Below are positions 49,383 to 58,240 of a DNA stretch of 64,000 nucleotides, piece by piece (position 1 is the first letter of the stretch; the number at the start of each line of letters is the position of its first letter). The stretch covers positions 28,084-92,083 of the forward strand of contig DATFYM010000083.1 of the NCBI GenBank assembly GCA_035315065.1. Reading direction: 5' to 3'. A program made the position numbers and the translations under genes. The notes below the pieces were generated by a model. That model did no database searches. It worked only from the letters and a program-made list of their open reading frames with translations, and was not told the origin of the DNA. Source of the DNA: DATFYM01 sp035315065 (GTDB lineage Bacteria > Acidobacteriota > Terriglobia > UBA7540).

Positions 49383-49889
49383 ACGGTCAATTCGTCTCGG
49401 GAATTGGCCGTGGGTTCGTCATCGAAGGAAAAGGCCGCGTTCACGAGAGCGCTGACAGTGGCTCGTCGCTTCCTGCTCGCCGCAGAATACCACTACCTCT
49501 TTACCCCGGCGGATATGGACTTCTCGGGAGCGATTGTCTTATTCACGAAAGCCTTTGAGCACTCACTGAAAGGCGCCCTACGTCCTCTGGAAAAACGCAT
49601 TCAAAACGTGATAAAAAGTGACAACGCGCCAGGCCAAAAGCCCTTCGCGAAGTACACGCTGGGACAGGTCCATGGGCTCCTAAAGGCTCACCCCACGGAA
49701 CTGAAAAGCATGCTCGGTGAAATCGGGCTAGACTATGATCGTGTCAGCAGCTCGGTTCGCCAGATCAACGAGGAGGCTCCGGCGAAACATTTGGCCTCTA
49801 AATCGAAAGCCGACGCCACCAGATTTAGATCCTTGATCCTGGGCAGCTCCTCGGTTATCTCTGCGCTGTTCCGCCCGGAGCAAGCGTAG
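49383..49889 (+). CDS. helical protein of unknown function, start codon unusual
   Basis: About 160-168 residues, mostly helical (ALTVARRFLLAAEYHYLF, GAIVLFTKAFEHSLKGAL). No family is recognised. AGGAGG (49372-49377) is followed 5 bases later by an in-frame ACG at 49383; the next possible starts are TTG 49404 and GTG 49410. Either a rare start is used or an ATG has mutated to ACG. Confidence 0.5.
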   Translation, partial: TVNSSRELAVGSSSKEKAAFTRALTVARRFLLAAEYHYLFTPADMDFSGAIVLFTKAFEHSLKGALRPLEKRIQNVIKSDNAPGQKPFAKYTLGQVHGLLKAHPTELKSMLGEIGLDYDRVSSSVRQINEEAPAKHLASKSKADATRFRSLILGSSSVISALFRPEQA

Positions 49890-50041
49890 TGCAGACCTTC
49901 TTCCCAAGGTCTGCGGTTCTTTCCTGGAGATTGTTGTGCCCGCGATTTGGCCCCGTCTACAGGCCGTCTGAGGTTGACGCAAAGCGGAACGTAGCGACAG
50001 TGCTCGTGCCTCGGACTTTGGGAAAAAGGTCTGCGCTACGT
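49886..50041. repeat. 156-base inverted-repeat element
   Basis: The ends CGTAGTGCAGACCTTCTTCC and the complement of CGTAGCGCAGACCTTTTTCC are about 85% matched over 25 bases, with short internal palindromes (GCAGACC/GGTCTGC). It has the look of a miniature inverted-repeat element; no target duplication is obvious. It touches the stop of the preceding gene. Confidence 0.75.
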
Positions 50042-50095
50042 TTGCTTGACAACGGCCCCGTTTCAACCAGTCTCAGACTAGGAGGAAGACTCCCT

Positions 50096-50338
50096 ATGGA
50101 TACGGTAGGCTTGTTCGATGCCAAGACCCATCTCTCAGCCTTGCTGGAGCGCGTCGCCCAGGGGGAAGAGATCACCATCACCAAGCACGGCACTCCCGTG
50201 GCGATCCTGGTCCCACCCGCCAATCGTCGCAAAAAAGATCCTCGTGAAGTTGCGGAACGGATTCGCGCCTTGCGCAAAGGAGCGAGACTGGAAGGCCTGA
50301 CCGTTCGTCAACTCATCGAAGAGGGACGCCGCCGTTGA
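50096..50338 (+). CDS. Phd-type antitoxin with toxin relic behind it
   Basis: 80 residues with AGGAGGAA upstream. MDTVGLFDAKTHLSALLERV and EEITITKHGTPVAILVPP are a textbook Phd/YefM fold; the basic tail RRKKDPREVAERIRALRKGA would reach the toxin. Behind it, one frame over (about 50369), the DNA reads GRFVLDASAKPASAAATQLQ, the very start of a PIN toxin (FVLDAS), and then decays to a stop at about 50453. Confidence 0.85.
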   Translation: MDTVGLFDAKTHLSALLERVAQGEEITITKHGTPVAILVPPANRRKKDPREVAERIRALRKGARLEGLTVRQLIEEGRRR

Positions 50339-50917
50339 CTTTCTGAGCTTCCCACTGGGCGCTTCGTCCTCGACGCCTCGGCCAAACCGGCCTCAGCCGC
50401 TGCGACACAGCTTCAAATAGCTTTGAAATCCCTTGACAGCCCAGAAGAATTATGACATTTTATGACATAATGGAGCGCGCGGGCTCCCGACGGATAAGCA
50501 AGAGTAGCGCGGAGCCGCTCCTTCAGTCCGCAGCTTTTCGGTTTCAAATTCTCAAGGCTCCCGGCGGGGCAACGCCGCTCGATCAACCACCAGCCATTTC
50601 CCCTTCTAGACGAAGCTTGATACCTCGCCCGATAGTTACTTGGTCGGATAAGCTACTCGAGTTGTCGACAAGAGTCGCCCAGAAATTGTGAATGGGGGTT
50701 AAGGATAAAAGAGTGAAGGATTGACGGTCTGCGATTCGAAGAGGCGTCAGTTGTCATAAAATAAATCCGCCAATTGAACTCCGGCAGTCGATGGGCTATC
50801 TTAAAGCTTGGCTTTATCACGCACCCGAGGAGGGGACTTAGGACGCCGAAGCTCGTGCTGAAGAAGACTGCCGGTGAGGGATGAACTGGAAGGGGACAGA
50901 ATAAGACGGGGACCGCC
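50339..50917. other. gap with a VapC remnant and a promoter, no intact gene
   Basis: It begins with the PIN-toxin remnant described under the preceding antitoxin. Near 50774 a promoter is visible. The remainder has no credible frame and no clear repeat. Confidence 0.5.
50774..50802 (+). promoter_or_regulatory. likely promoter of the UPF0175/PIN-like pair
   Basis: TTGAAC, 17 bases, TATCTT: four matches out of six in each box, about 115 bases before the ATG at 50918. Confidence 0.4.
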
Positions 50918-51178
50918 ATGCAAATCACCATAGAAGTACCCGACGAAATTGCCCAGGGCCTCGGCGCCAAGGACCTGCCGCGCGCGTTGTTGGAGAGCTT
51001 CGCGCTCGAAGGCTACCGGTCCGGCACCCTCACCGAGGAGCAGGTGCGAAAGATTCTGGGTTACGGGACACGAATCCAGGTTGATGGCTTCCTGAAGGAG
51101 CACGGCGTGTACTTTGACTACACCCTGGAGGACCTGGACCGGGATACTGAAACCAGCCGCGAGTTCAGCAGCCGATGA
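50918..51178 (+). CDS. UPF0175 family antitoxin
   Basis: A protein of 86 residues. MQITIEVPDEIAQGLGAKDL, ALEGYRSGTLTEEQVRKILG and an acidic tail match UPF0175, whose members pair with DUF3368 PIN-like toxins. It carries a ribbon-helix-like N-terminus followed by a winged helix. Its stop overlaps the toxin ATG (ATGA). Confidence 0.87.
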   Translation: MQITIEVPDEIAQGLGAKDLPRALLESFALEGYRSGTLTEEQVRKILGYGTRIQVDGFLKEHGVYFDYTLEDLDRDTETSREFSSR

Positions 51179-51669
51179 TCGTTATCGCCGACACTTCCCC
51201 CCTCAATTATCTGGTGCTCATCGGCGAAGCGGAAATTCTGAAACGGCTTTATGGCCGTGTGGTGGTCCCCGAAGCTGTTCTGCGCGAACTGCAGCATCCT
51301 GAAGCTCCTGCGGCCGTGACGGAGTGGATCGCCCGCCGCCCGGCTTGGCTTGAGGTCGAGCAAACTAAGATCCCACCCGACGCCGGCCTGCGTTTGCTGG
51401 GGGAGGGCGAGCGTGAGGCCATCATCCTGGCGCAGCAGCACCGGCCCGAAGCGTTGCTGCTTATGGACGAAGGGAAAGGGCGCCGGGAAGCGCAGCGTCG
51501 CAACCTCCCCATCACCGGCACGCTGGGTGTATTGAACGACGCGGCCTCTCGCGGTTGGGTGGATCTTCCTTCGGCTTTCCAACGCCTGCGACAAACCACG
51601 TTCCGCGCCTCCCCGAGCCTGTTGCAAAGCTTTCTGGACCGGGACCGAGAGAGAAGAGAACGACCTTGA
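51175..51669 (+). CDS. DUF3368 PIN-like toxin
   Basis: A protein of 164 residues. MIVIADTSPLNYLVLIGEAE gives the first Asp, VVVPEAVLRELQHP the Glu, EREAIILAQQ and LLMDEGKGRREAQRRN the later acidic residues of a PIN ribonuclease. ITGTLGVLNDA is the family-specific motif near the C-terminus. With UPF0175 upstream it makes a complete module. Confidence 0.9.
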   Translation: MIVIADTSPLNYLVLIGEAEILKRLYGRVVVPEAVLRELQHPEAPAAVTEWIARRPAWLEVEQTKIPPDAGLRLLGEGEREAIILAQQHRPEALLLMDEGKGRREAQRRNLPITGTLGVLNDAASRGWVDLPSAFQRLRQTTFRASPSLLQSFLDRDRERRERP

Positions 51670-51684
51670 AGAGGAACGGCTGGA

Positions 51685-51900
51685 TTCACCTCTGAAACGA
51701 TTTATGCCGTGCGCTCTCCGGTTCCGGGCAGCGAGCATCGGCTCAAGTATTCGCTATTCTACGGCAAGGACGGAAAGCGGCTTATTGGCTACGACAAAGA
51801 AAAACCCAAAGGGGACCATCGCCACTTACGGGAGCCGCGAGATGCCCTACAAGTTTTCAACGGTTGAGCGGTATCTTCGAGAGTGTCGCCTACGTGAACT
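51685..51900 (+). pseudogene. DUF6516-type toxin relic
   Basis: One frame reads ETIYAVRSPVPGSEHRLKYS and KRLIGYDKEKPKGDHRH, the core of the DUF6516 family. Directly after the His the frame is lost by one extra base near 51826, and the next frame carries on with YGSREMPYKFSTVERYLREC. The N-terminus is also missing, since a stop precedes it. It should be inactive. Confidence 0.7.
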
Positions 51901-52005
51901 TCCAATCTTTCTTTCATATGGGCCTCTTTCCTTCCCTGATAGACGCAACGTCTGCCAGGAAATCCGCAATCAATCGGTCGTCGCTTCATCGACGCCTGGC
52001 ACCGT

Positions 52006-52290
52006 TTGGAGAACGGCAAAAGGGTTCGCGAGCGGCATTTGTCTTTCGAAAGCCTGGAAGGCCTCTTGTCGCTCCTGACCCCCAAAAGATGGGAGCTTCT
52101 CAAATATGTCCACAGTCATCAAGTGCGGAGCGTGCGGGCGCTTTCCGTGCAGCTCAAGCGCGACTACCGCCGGGTCCACGACGATGTCGAAGCTTTGGCG
52201 ACGGCGGGCTTGCTGGAACGTAATGGCCGAGACGTGCGAGCAAACTATGATGCCATCAACTCCACATTCCGGTTTGATCGTCCTTCTTGA
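52006..52290 (+). CDS. HTH antitoxin-like protein, start damaged
   Basis: 94 residues from a TTG at 52006. RHLSFESLEGLLSLLTPKRW and YVHSHQVRSVRALSVQLKRD with VHDDVEALATAGLLER form a winged helix of the type paired with DUF6516 toxins. The same frame upstream (RRFIDAWHRLENGKRVRE) matches the normal N-terminus, but no start codon remains before a TAG at 51940. It is probably the surviving half of the pair. Confidence 0.65.
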   Translation: MENGKRVRERHLSFESLEGLLSLLTPKRWELLKYVHSHQVRSVRALSVQLKRDYRRVHDDVEALATAGLLERNGRDVRANYDAINSTFRFDRPS

Positions 52291-52409
52291 CGCCTCCGCT
52301 AGCCTCGATTTATTTTCTTGACTGCTACTCGCCGGTTTAATATACTAACCATAACCGTGCCGCTGCCGTGTTGTCTGAATCGGCGCGCTCGGGATGAAGG
52401 GCTTTTTTT

Positions 52410-52728
52410 ATGTTGCGCAAGTCACCGACTCGGACCGAGGCGTTCCTGGCCGCCAACCGCCGCAACGCTCAGAAGTGTACCGGACCACGCACCCCGGAAG
52501 GCAAGGCTCGCGTGTCCCTCAACGCCCTGAAGCACGGCCGCTACGACCATCGCCTCCCGGAAAAGTTGGAGGCCGCCGGATACCCGGTCGGCCGCCGCCC
52601 TTTACGCCCAGATTCGGTCGGAAATCATCACCACTTTCGAGGTGGGGGACCCGGTGGAAATGAAGCGAATGGATCGGGCGACGGCGCTGGTTTGGTGCAT
52701 GGCGTCGCGGGACCGTATAATCTTCTAG
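52410..52728 (+). pseudogene. frameshifted paralogue of the gene at 6505-7236
   Basis: FLAANRRNAQKCTGPRTPEG and NALKHGRYDHRLPEKLEAAG match the N-terminus of the gene at 6505-7236. At about 52590 the frame changes, and the next frame continues with SAAALYAQIRSEIITTFEVG, DPVEMKRMDRATALVWCMAS and a stop at 52728. The unbroken frame to 52952 is therefore not the real protein. Confidence 0.78.
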
Positions 52729-53771
52729 GCTCGCCTTGGACCGGTAAGCCGCGGTTCGGGATTCGGGTTTTGGGGTTTGAAAAGAAAAACGGGGACGAGA
52801 CTCGCAGAGAAGAGACGGCGTCAGGGTCTCGGGGATGGAACTGGAAGGAACACTACGCGGTGCGGACGGTCCGTGAAAGCCGGAGCCCGCGCCAAAACGG
52901 ACCAACGGTTCGAGCGGGGAGAGCAGGGAGTGCGCGTGAGAGATGCCAATAGCCGGAACTCGGGGTATCGGGAGTCGCGAAGAGAAGCGGGCCTGAACCG
53001 GCGCCGTTGGGGCAAAAATGAAAAAATGGGTCAATCAAACCTGACAAGTCCATCAGAATCATTGACATAACCCTAAAAACAAACCTGGAACAGACCTGGT
53101 AAGTCCTTTAGAATTGAAGGGTCACAAAAAACAAACCTGGAACAAACCTGGTAAGTGCTTGAGAGCGGCAGAGGCCCCAGAAAACAAACCCGGGAACGAA
53201 CCCGGCATTATGACCGACGAAAGAGGAAAGTCAGTCCAAGCTACCATGAGCGAGATGCTGGACCAAGTAGCGGCGGAGGCTGGCACCGGTATCAGTTGGA
53301 ACCTTGAGCCTGGTCTGGGGCCTGAGTCTGGGGAAGGAAAGGGAGGCAGAAACGAACCCAATCGAAGCCACTCGAATCAAGGCCCGCATTATCAGTAACT
53401 TGAGAAGAAATCGATACGAACGAAGCCACTATGATTAAGTACTTTATAATAATTGAGTTATGGGGATTTTGAGGCTGATTCTCCATAAGGCAGGTCCAGT
53501 GAAAGGTTCCTCTCGATTGCCGATTCACGGTTACCGGTTTATTTTCAATATGATGAGCGATTTGACGACGGATGGTGGAACTCGGCCAGGAGATCCGAGC
53601 ACTCCGGCCGGGCGAAATCAGGATCGCCCAGCAGGTTGTCGGCGGGCGGGGTGTTGGGGTAAGCCGCAAAGGCCGCCGGCTGCTACCATTGACGCTGGGT
53701 GCGCGTCATAGGAATGACGAGCAACAGCGTATCTCTACTTGCCTGGGCCGAGACTACTTGAGGAGGAGCGT
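52729..53771. other. gene-poor region with a degenerate 52-base tandem repeat
   Basis: A weak GGGATTC-type run lies at 52754-52790. The tandem repeat at 53025-53205 is followed by a possible small frame (MTDERGKSVQATMSEMLDQV) that I cannot support as a gene. A perfect TATAAT at 53445 has no matching -35 box. The end holds the AGGAGGAG ribosome site of the next permease. Confidence 0.5.
53025..53205. repeat. degenerate tandem repeat, unit about 52 bases
   Basis: AAAACAAACCTGG begins at 53076, 53128 and 53181, with a partial earlier copy near 53034. Each unit has an internal 11-base duplication (ACAAACCTGG-A-ACAGACCTGG). The text between copies is also alike (AAGTCC..TAGAATT), so this is a true tandem array and not scattered sites. 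Confidence 0.8.
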
Positions 53772-56195
53772 ATGGGAGACCTTTGGCAGGACCTGCGTTA
53801 TGGGCTGCGCATGCTGGTGAAGAACCCCGGGTTTACCTGCACGGCTATCCTCATGCTGGCCCTCGGGGTCGGCGCCACGGTGACGATCTACGCTTTTGTG
53901 GATGCCGCGCTGATCAAGCCGTTGCCCTACCCGAATCCCACCCGCCTGGTTGGCGTGTATGAGAGTGTCCGGCTGTTTCCGCAATCCAACCTTTCGTATC
54001 AGGACTACCTCGACTGGAAGAAGCTCAACAAAGTTTTCACCTCGCTTGACGTCTACAACATGGGCGGCTATCTGCTGAACACTCCAGCCGGCGCAGAACC
54101 GGTCCCTGCGGCACGCGTGAGTGATGGGTTCTTTCGCACCCTGGGCATCACTCCTCTTGTGGGCCGTGACTTTTATGCGGGCGAGGATTTGCCGGGCGCA
54201 CCCGGCACCGTCATACTGAGCTACGCGACATGGCAGAAACGGTTCAGCGGAAGGAAGGACGTCATCGGGCAGACCGTTACGCTCAGCGGCACCGCCAACA
54301 CCATCATCGGAGTGCTGCCACGGGACTTTCAATTCGCTCTCACAGGGAATACAGAGTTCTGGGCGACGCTTCACACTCCCAACGGGTGTGAACTCCGGCG
54401 AAGCTGCCACAATCTCTACGGCGTGGCGCGGCTCAAGGACGGCGTCTCTGTCTCGACCGCCTTGGCGGACATGAAGTCTATTGCGCAACAGTTGGAAAGG
54501 GAGTACCCCGATTCCAACCGCGGTCAGGGGGCGAGCGTGGTGCCGCTGTCGGAAGCAATCGTGGGCGACATCCGTCCCATCTTGGTGGTACTGCTCGGCG
54601 GGGCCGGGCTGCTGTTGCTGATCGCTTGCGTTAACGTCACCAGCCTGCTGCTGGCGCGCTCCGAGAGCCGCAAGCGCGAGATCGCCGTCCGCAGTGCGCT
54701 GGGCGCGTCGTCCGCGAGACTGGTCCGCCAATTCGCGACGGAAGGGCTGGTGCTGGTAGCGATCAGCGCCATGGTGGGCCTGCTTTCTGCCGAGTGGCTC
54801 ATGCGACTCCTTACACGGCTGGTTCCGCCGTCCATGATGGCCGGAATGCCGTATCTCCAAGGCCTCGATTTGAATTTCCGTGTGTTGCTCTTCGCCGGCA
54901 CGATATCGCTTCTCACCGCCGTGCTCTACTCCATCACTCCCACCTTGCGCTTGTCTTTATCGGAAATGCGAGAAGGCCTGGCAGAAGGCGGCCGCGGCGC
55001 TGCGGGAACCATGTGGCGCCGCTTCGGTTCCAATCTGGTGGCGGTGGAGTTGGCCATAGCGATGGTGCTGTTGGCAGGCGCCGGGCTGCTCGGCAAAAGC
55101 TTCTACCGTCTGCTCCATGTGGAGCTGGGGTTCCAGCCGGATCACCTGGCCACGCTGCAGGTCGCGGTGCCCGAGAAGATCTATGGAAAGGACGAGCAGG
55201 TGGTCGCGCTGGGGCGGCAGATCGCAAGCCGCATCGCGAGCCTGCCGGGCGTGAAATCTGTGAGCATCGGGAACCGGCTACCCCTGAGCGGCAATGGAAA
55301 TACGGACTGGATCAGGTTTGTGGGTCGGCCGTACAACGGAGAGCACAATGAAGTGAACGAGCGGGATGTGAGCTCCGCCTATTTCACCACCCTGCAGGCG
55401 AAGCTGCTGCGCGGCCGTTATTTTACCGACGCGGAGGATGCGTCGAAGCCTCACGTGGTCATCATTAACCAGGCGCTGGCCAGACGCTACTTCCCCGGTG
55501 AGGATCCTATCGGCAAGAAGATCGGCGACACCGAGCTGACGCCGAAGTCGATTAAGCAGATTATCGGTGTCGTGGACGATATTAAGGAAGGCTCGCTCGA
55601 TTCGGAGAACTGGCCCACCGAATATGAGCCCTTTAACCAGAACCCCGACACCTATTTCGCGGTCGTCGTTCGCACGTCGCAGGCCGAGCAGTCGGTGCTT
55701 CCGACGCTTGGCGCCACCATCCATCAGATCGACCCCGACATCGGTACAGCCGGCGAAGAGACCATGACCGAAAGAGCCGACAACTCGCAGACGGCCTATC
55801 TGCACCGCTCCTCCGCCTGGCTGGTGGGAGGCTTTGCCGCCTTAGCGTTGCTGCTGGGCGTGGTCGGACTCTACGGAGTAATAGCCTACTCTGTTAGCCA
55901 GAGAACGCGTGAGATCGGAGTCCGCATGGCGCTCGGCGCCCAGCGCAGCTCCGTTTATAAACTCATCCTGAAAGAGGCGGGGTGGTTGACCGGCATCGGC
56001 ATCACCGCGGGCCTGGTTGGCTCGGTGGCCGCGGCAACGCTGATGCGCGGGCTGCTCTTCGGCACTCAGGCATGGGACGTGCCGACCCTAGCCGCTGTCG
56101 CGATGCTGCTGGCCGCCTCGGCGCTGCTGGCCAGCTACATCCCGGCGCGACGAGCCACGAAAATCGATCCCATCGTGGCGCTCCGCTACGAGTGA
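53772..56195 (+). CDS. orphan ABC-type permease without prefix domain
   Basis: 807 residues from ATG 53772, which has AGGAGGAG three bases upstream; the frame is open from 53739. Domains: helix 1 (FTCTAILMLALGVGATVTIY), MacB-like periplasmic domain, helices LLLLIACVNVTSLLLARSES and onward, a second periplasmic domain, then FtsX helices ending RRATKIDPIVALRYE. Unlike the cluster at 40962-46673 it lacks the N-terminal prefix and has no PadR gene beside it. No ATPase partner is nearby. Confidence 0.9.
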   Translation: MGDLWQDLRYGLRMLVKNPGFTCTAILMLALGVGATVTIYAFVDAALIKPLPYPNPTRLVGVYESVRLFPQSNLSYQDYLDWKKLNKVFTSLDVYNMGGYLLNTPAGAEPVPAARVSDGFFRTLGITPLVGRDFYAGEDLPGAPGTVILSYATWQKRFSGRKDVIGQTVTLSGTANTIIGVLPRDFQFALTGNTEFWATLHTPNGCELRRSCHNLYGVARLKDGVSVSTALADMKSIAQQLEREYPDSNRGQGASVVPLSEAIVGDIRPILVVLLGGAGLLLLIACVNVTSLLLARSESRKREIAVRSALGASSARLVRQFATEGLVLVAISAMVGLLSAEWLMRLLTRLVPPSMMAGMPYLQGLDLNFRVLLFAGTISLLTAVLYSITPTLRLSLSEMREGLAEGGRGAAGTMWRRFGSNLVAVELAIAMVLLAGAGLLGKSFYRLLHVELGFQPDHLATLQVAVPEKIYGKDEQVVALGRQIASRIASLPGVKSVSIGNRLPLSGNGNTDWIRFVGRPYNGEHNEVNERDVSSAYFTTLQAKLLRGRYFTDAEDASKPHVVIINQALARRYFPGEDPIGKKIGDTELTPKSIKQIIGVVDDIKEGSLDSENWPTEYEPFNQNPDTYFAVVVRTSQAEQSVLPTLGATIHQIDPDIGTAGEETMTERADNSQTAYLHRSSAWLVGGFAALALLLGVVGLYGVIAYSVSQRTREIGVRMALGAQRSSVYKLILKEAGWLTGIGITAGLVGSVAAATLMRGLLFGTQAWDVPTLAAVAMLLAASALLASYIPARRATKIDPIVALRYE

Positions 56196-56256
56196 CGAGT
56201 TCGGACAACAGTAGCCAGAACTCATGGCGCCTTGCGCGTGAAATGATAGGTCTCTT

Positions 56257-57273
56257 CTACAAAGGAACAGGCGTCGACTCCACGATTTCCCGCAGAATCG
56301 CTTCCGCCTGGTCGCCCCGCTTCAGCGTGGAGACGTAGCGCGTGCTCACCACCATGCGGTGGGCGAACACCGGCAGCACGAGGCGCTTGAAGTCGTCGGG
56401 GATGGAGTAGTCGCGGCCTTCGAGGAAGGCCAAGGCCTGGGCGGCGCGATAGAGCGACATCGATCCGCGCGGGCTCACGCCGAGGCTCAAGTACTCGTGC
56501 CGGCGGGTCTTTTCGACGATGGCCAACGCGTAGTCCACCAGCGCGTCGTCCACCGCCACGCGCCGCACCGCTTGCTGCGCCCGCAGGACCTGTTCCGCCT
56601 CCATCACCGGCCTGACCTGGTCGAGCGGCTCGGAGTCGGCGAAGTTGCGCAGGATCTCCTTCTCGCTAGCGGCCGCCGGGTAACCGATCTTGACGCGCAT
56701 CAGGAAGCGATCGAGCTGCGATTCGGGAAGCGGGTAGGTGCCGTGGTGCTCGATGGGGTTCTGGGTGGCGATCACCATGAACGGCTGGGGCAGCGGGTGG
56801 GTGTGATTGTCGACCGTCACCTGGCTTTCGTTCATGGCCTCGAGCAGCGCGCTCTGCGTCTTGGGCGTAGTGCGGTTGATCTCGTCCGCCAGGACAACGT
56901 TGGCAAAGATGGGGCCGGGCCGAAACTCGAAGTGTCCGTTTTCGCGGCTGTAAATGCTGATGCCGATCACGTCCGAGGGCAGCAGGTCGGAGGTGAACTG
57001 GATGCGCTGGAACGAGCAGTTGAAGGAACGAGCGAGAGAGTGGGCGAGGGTGGTTTTGCCGACGCCGGGAACATCCTCGATCAGCAGGTGGCCGCGCGCC
57101 AGCAGCGCTACCAGAGCGAACTGGATAACTTCATCCTTGCCGCGAATCACGCTCTGAATCGAGCGCTCTAGCCGCGCCAGAGGCTCGGTGGGGGCTTCCG
57201 AAGCGAAGACTTCCTGGCGCTGGTCTCCCGTGGCCGCGGTCACCGCCTTCAGCTTCAGGGGCTTGGTAGACAT
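56257..57273 (-). CDS. MoxR family AAA+ ATPase
   Basis: A protein of 338 residues. Walker A is DVPGVGKTTLAHSL, Walker B is NVVLADEINRTTPKTQSALL, sensor 1 is VIATQNPIEHHGTYPLPESQ with LDRFLM after it; all residues for ATP hydrolysis are present. MoxR proteins act as chaperones, usually with a von Willebrand A (DUF58) partner downstream. No such partner follows here; the downstream gene is convergent. The start lies close to the tRNA promoter on the other strand. Confidence 0.92.
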   Translation of the reverse strand: MSTKPLKLKAVTAATGDQRQEVFASEAPTEPLARLERSIQSVIRGKDEVIQFALVALLARGHLLIEDVPGVGKTTLAHSLARSFNCSFQRIQFTSDLLPSDVIGISIYSRENGHFEFRPGPIFANVVLADEINRTTPKTQSALLEAMNESQVTVDNHTHPLPQPFMVIATQNPIEHHGTYPLPESQLDRFLMRVKIGYPAAASEKEILRNFADSEPLDQVRPVMEAEQVLRAQQAVRRVAVDDALVDYALAIVEKTRRHEYLSLGVSPRGSMSLYRAAQALAFLEGRDYSIPDDFKRLVLPVFAHRMVVSTRYVSTLKRGDQAEAILREIVESTPVPL

Positions 57274-57301
57274 TTGACGAAATACCTGCTATTTTTATAC
57301 T
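57274..57301 (+). promoter_or_regulatory. promoter of tRNA-Val
   Basis: TTGACG (57274-57279), a 16-base spacer, then TATACT (57296-57301), with the tRNA starting 8 bases later. The -35 box abuts the start codon of moxR on the other strand. Confidence 0.6.
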
Positions 57302-57308
57302 CCGCGTG

Positions 57309-57383
57309 GGGCGATTAACTCAGCGGTAGAGTGCCACCTTCACACGGTGGAAGTCAGAGGTTCGAGTCCTCTATCGCCCACCA
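57309..57383 (+). tRNA. tRNA-Val (anticodon CAC)
   Basis: The acceptor stem GGGCGAT pairs with ATCGCCC, the D loop has AGCGGTAGA, the anticodon stem CCACC/GGTGG encloses TTCACAC (anticodon CAC, Val), the T loop is TTCGAGT, and CCA is encoded at the end. Confidence 0.96.
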
Positions 57384-57451
57384 TATCTTTCATGGACTTA
57401 CGGGGTAATAGAAACACACCACAGCCCGCTCCGCCCGCGGCTTCGCCGGGG

Positions 57452-57922
57452 TTACTTCTCCTGAATCGACTTCAAGTATGCCGTCAGGTTGACCTGACGC
57501 AAGTGCCCCAAATTCCGGTCGGGCCCCATGCGGCGAAAAACCGGGCCCCAAACCGGCATGTCTTTGGAGCCGTGAGCCGCGAGATCCGTCCCGTTCTCCA
57601 GGATGTGCATGACCTTGAGATCCGGGAACTTCCCACCGTTGTTCTTGGCCATCATCGTCAGGCCAGGTGGCGCGGTCTTCAGGGCTGGCGCGGCGGGACC
57701 GTTGCCTTTGCCCGCCATCCCGTGGCAGGTGGCGCAGTAGTTACGATAAAGCAGCGCCCCTTGGACCATATTGTTCTGGTGCACTGGAACCTTCTTTACT
57801 TCTGGACTCGGGTTTGGTTGCTCCTGCCCTCCTACAGCCGGCGGGACCACGATCGCAAAACCTGCCACCACCAAAACTGCCAGCCAAGCCCTGGCTGGCT
57901 GAACTGGGGTTCGATCGATCAT
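57452..57922 (-). CDS. periplasmic c-type cytochrome
   Basis: 156 residues from ATG 57922, with GGAGG about 7 bases upstream; the frame is open to 57988. A signal peptide (LAVLVVAGFAIVVPPAVGG) leads into a single heme domain: NYCATCHGMAGKGNGP gives CxxCH, and the Met in KDMPVWGP is the likely axial ligand. The last residues LTAYLKSIQEK form the closing helix. It is a small electron carrier; the partner is unknown. Confidence 0.9.
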   Translation of the reverse strand: MIDRTPVQPARAWLAVLVVAGFAIVVPPAVGGQEQPNPSPEVKKVPVHQNNMVQGALLYRNYCATCHGMAGKGNGPAAPALKTAPPGLTMMAKNNGGKFPDLKVMHILENGTDLAAHGSKDMPVWGPVFRRMGPDRNLGHLRQVNLTAYLKSIQEK

Positions 57923-58079
57923 TTCTAACCTCCGCGCATCGCTGCAATTTTGGGACGGCGCGCTCGATGGTCGGGGGGCGACTGCCAACGTGTCAGAAAA
58001 GTGTTACTAGAGCCTCTACCAATTATATAGATGCCGTTATCGGCCCACCGGGGGTCAGCCGAAATGAGACCAGTGCCTT

Positions 58080-58187
58080 CCCGAAGAGAAGAATTGCCGA
58101 TTGACGATTTTCGATTGACGATTGGAAAACTGAAACGGCTTGCGTCTTCCCTTTCAATCGTCAATCGTCAATCGGCAATTCTTCAGT
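58080..58187. repeat. heptamer hairpin, GAAGAATTG(TGACGAT) family
   Basis: GAGAAGAATTGCCGATTGAC and GTCAATCGGCAATTCTTCAG are the outer ends; the loop is about 30 bases. It ends about 55 bases before the dehydrogenase start. Confidence 0.9.
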
Positions 58188-58240
58188 CTCTCGCGCTTTT
58201 CGGATAGCATGTTAAGCTGAAGGATATTCCAGAAACGAGG

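Noticed and set aside
53076..53205. Plasmid replication iterons
   Set aside because: Spacing and internal repeats are suggestive, but there is no Rep gene, and the surroundings are chromosomal.
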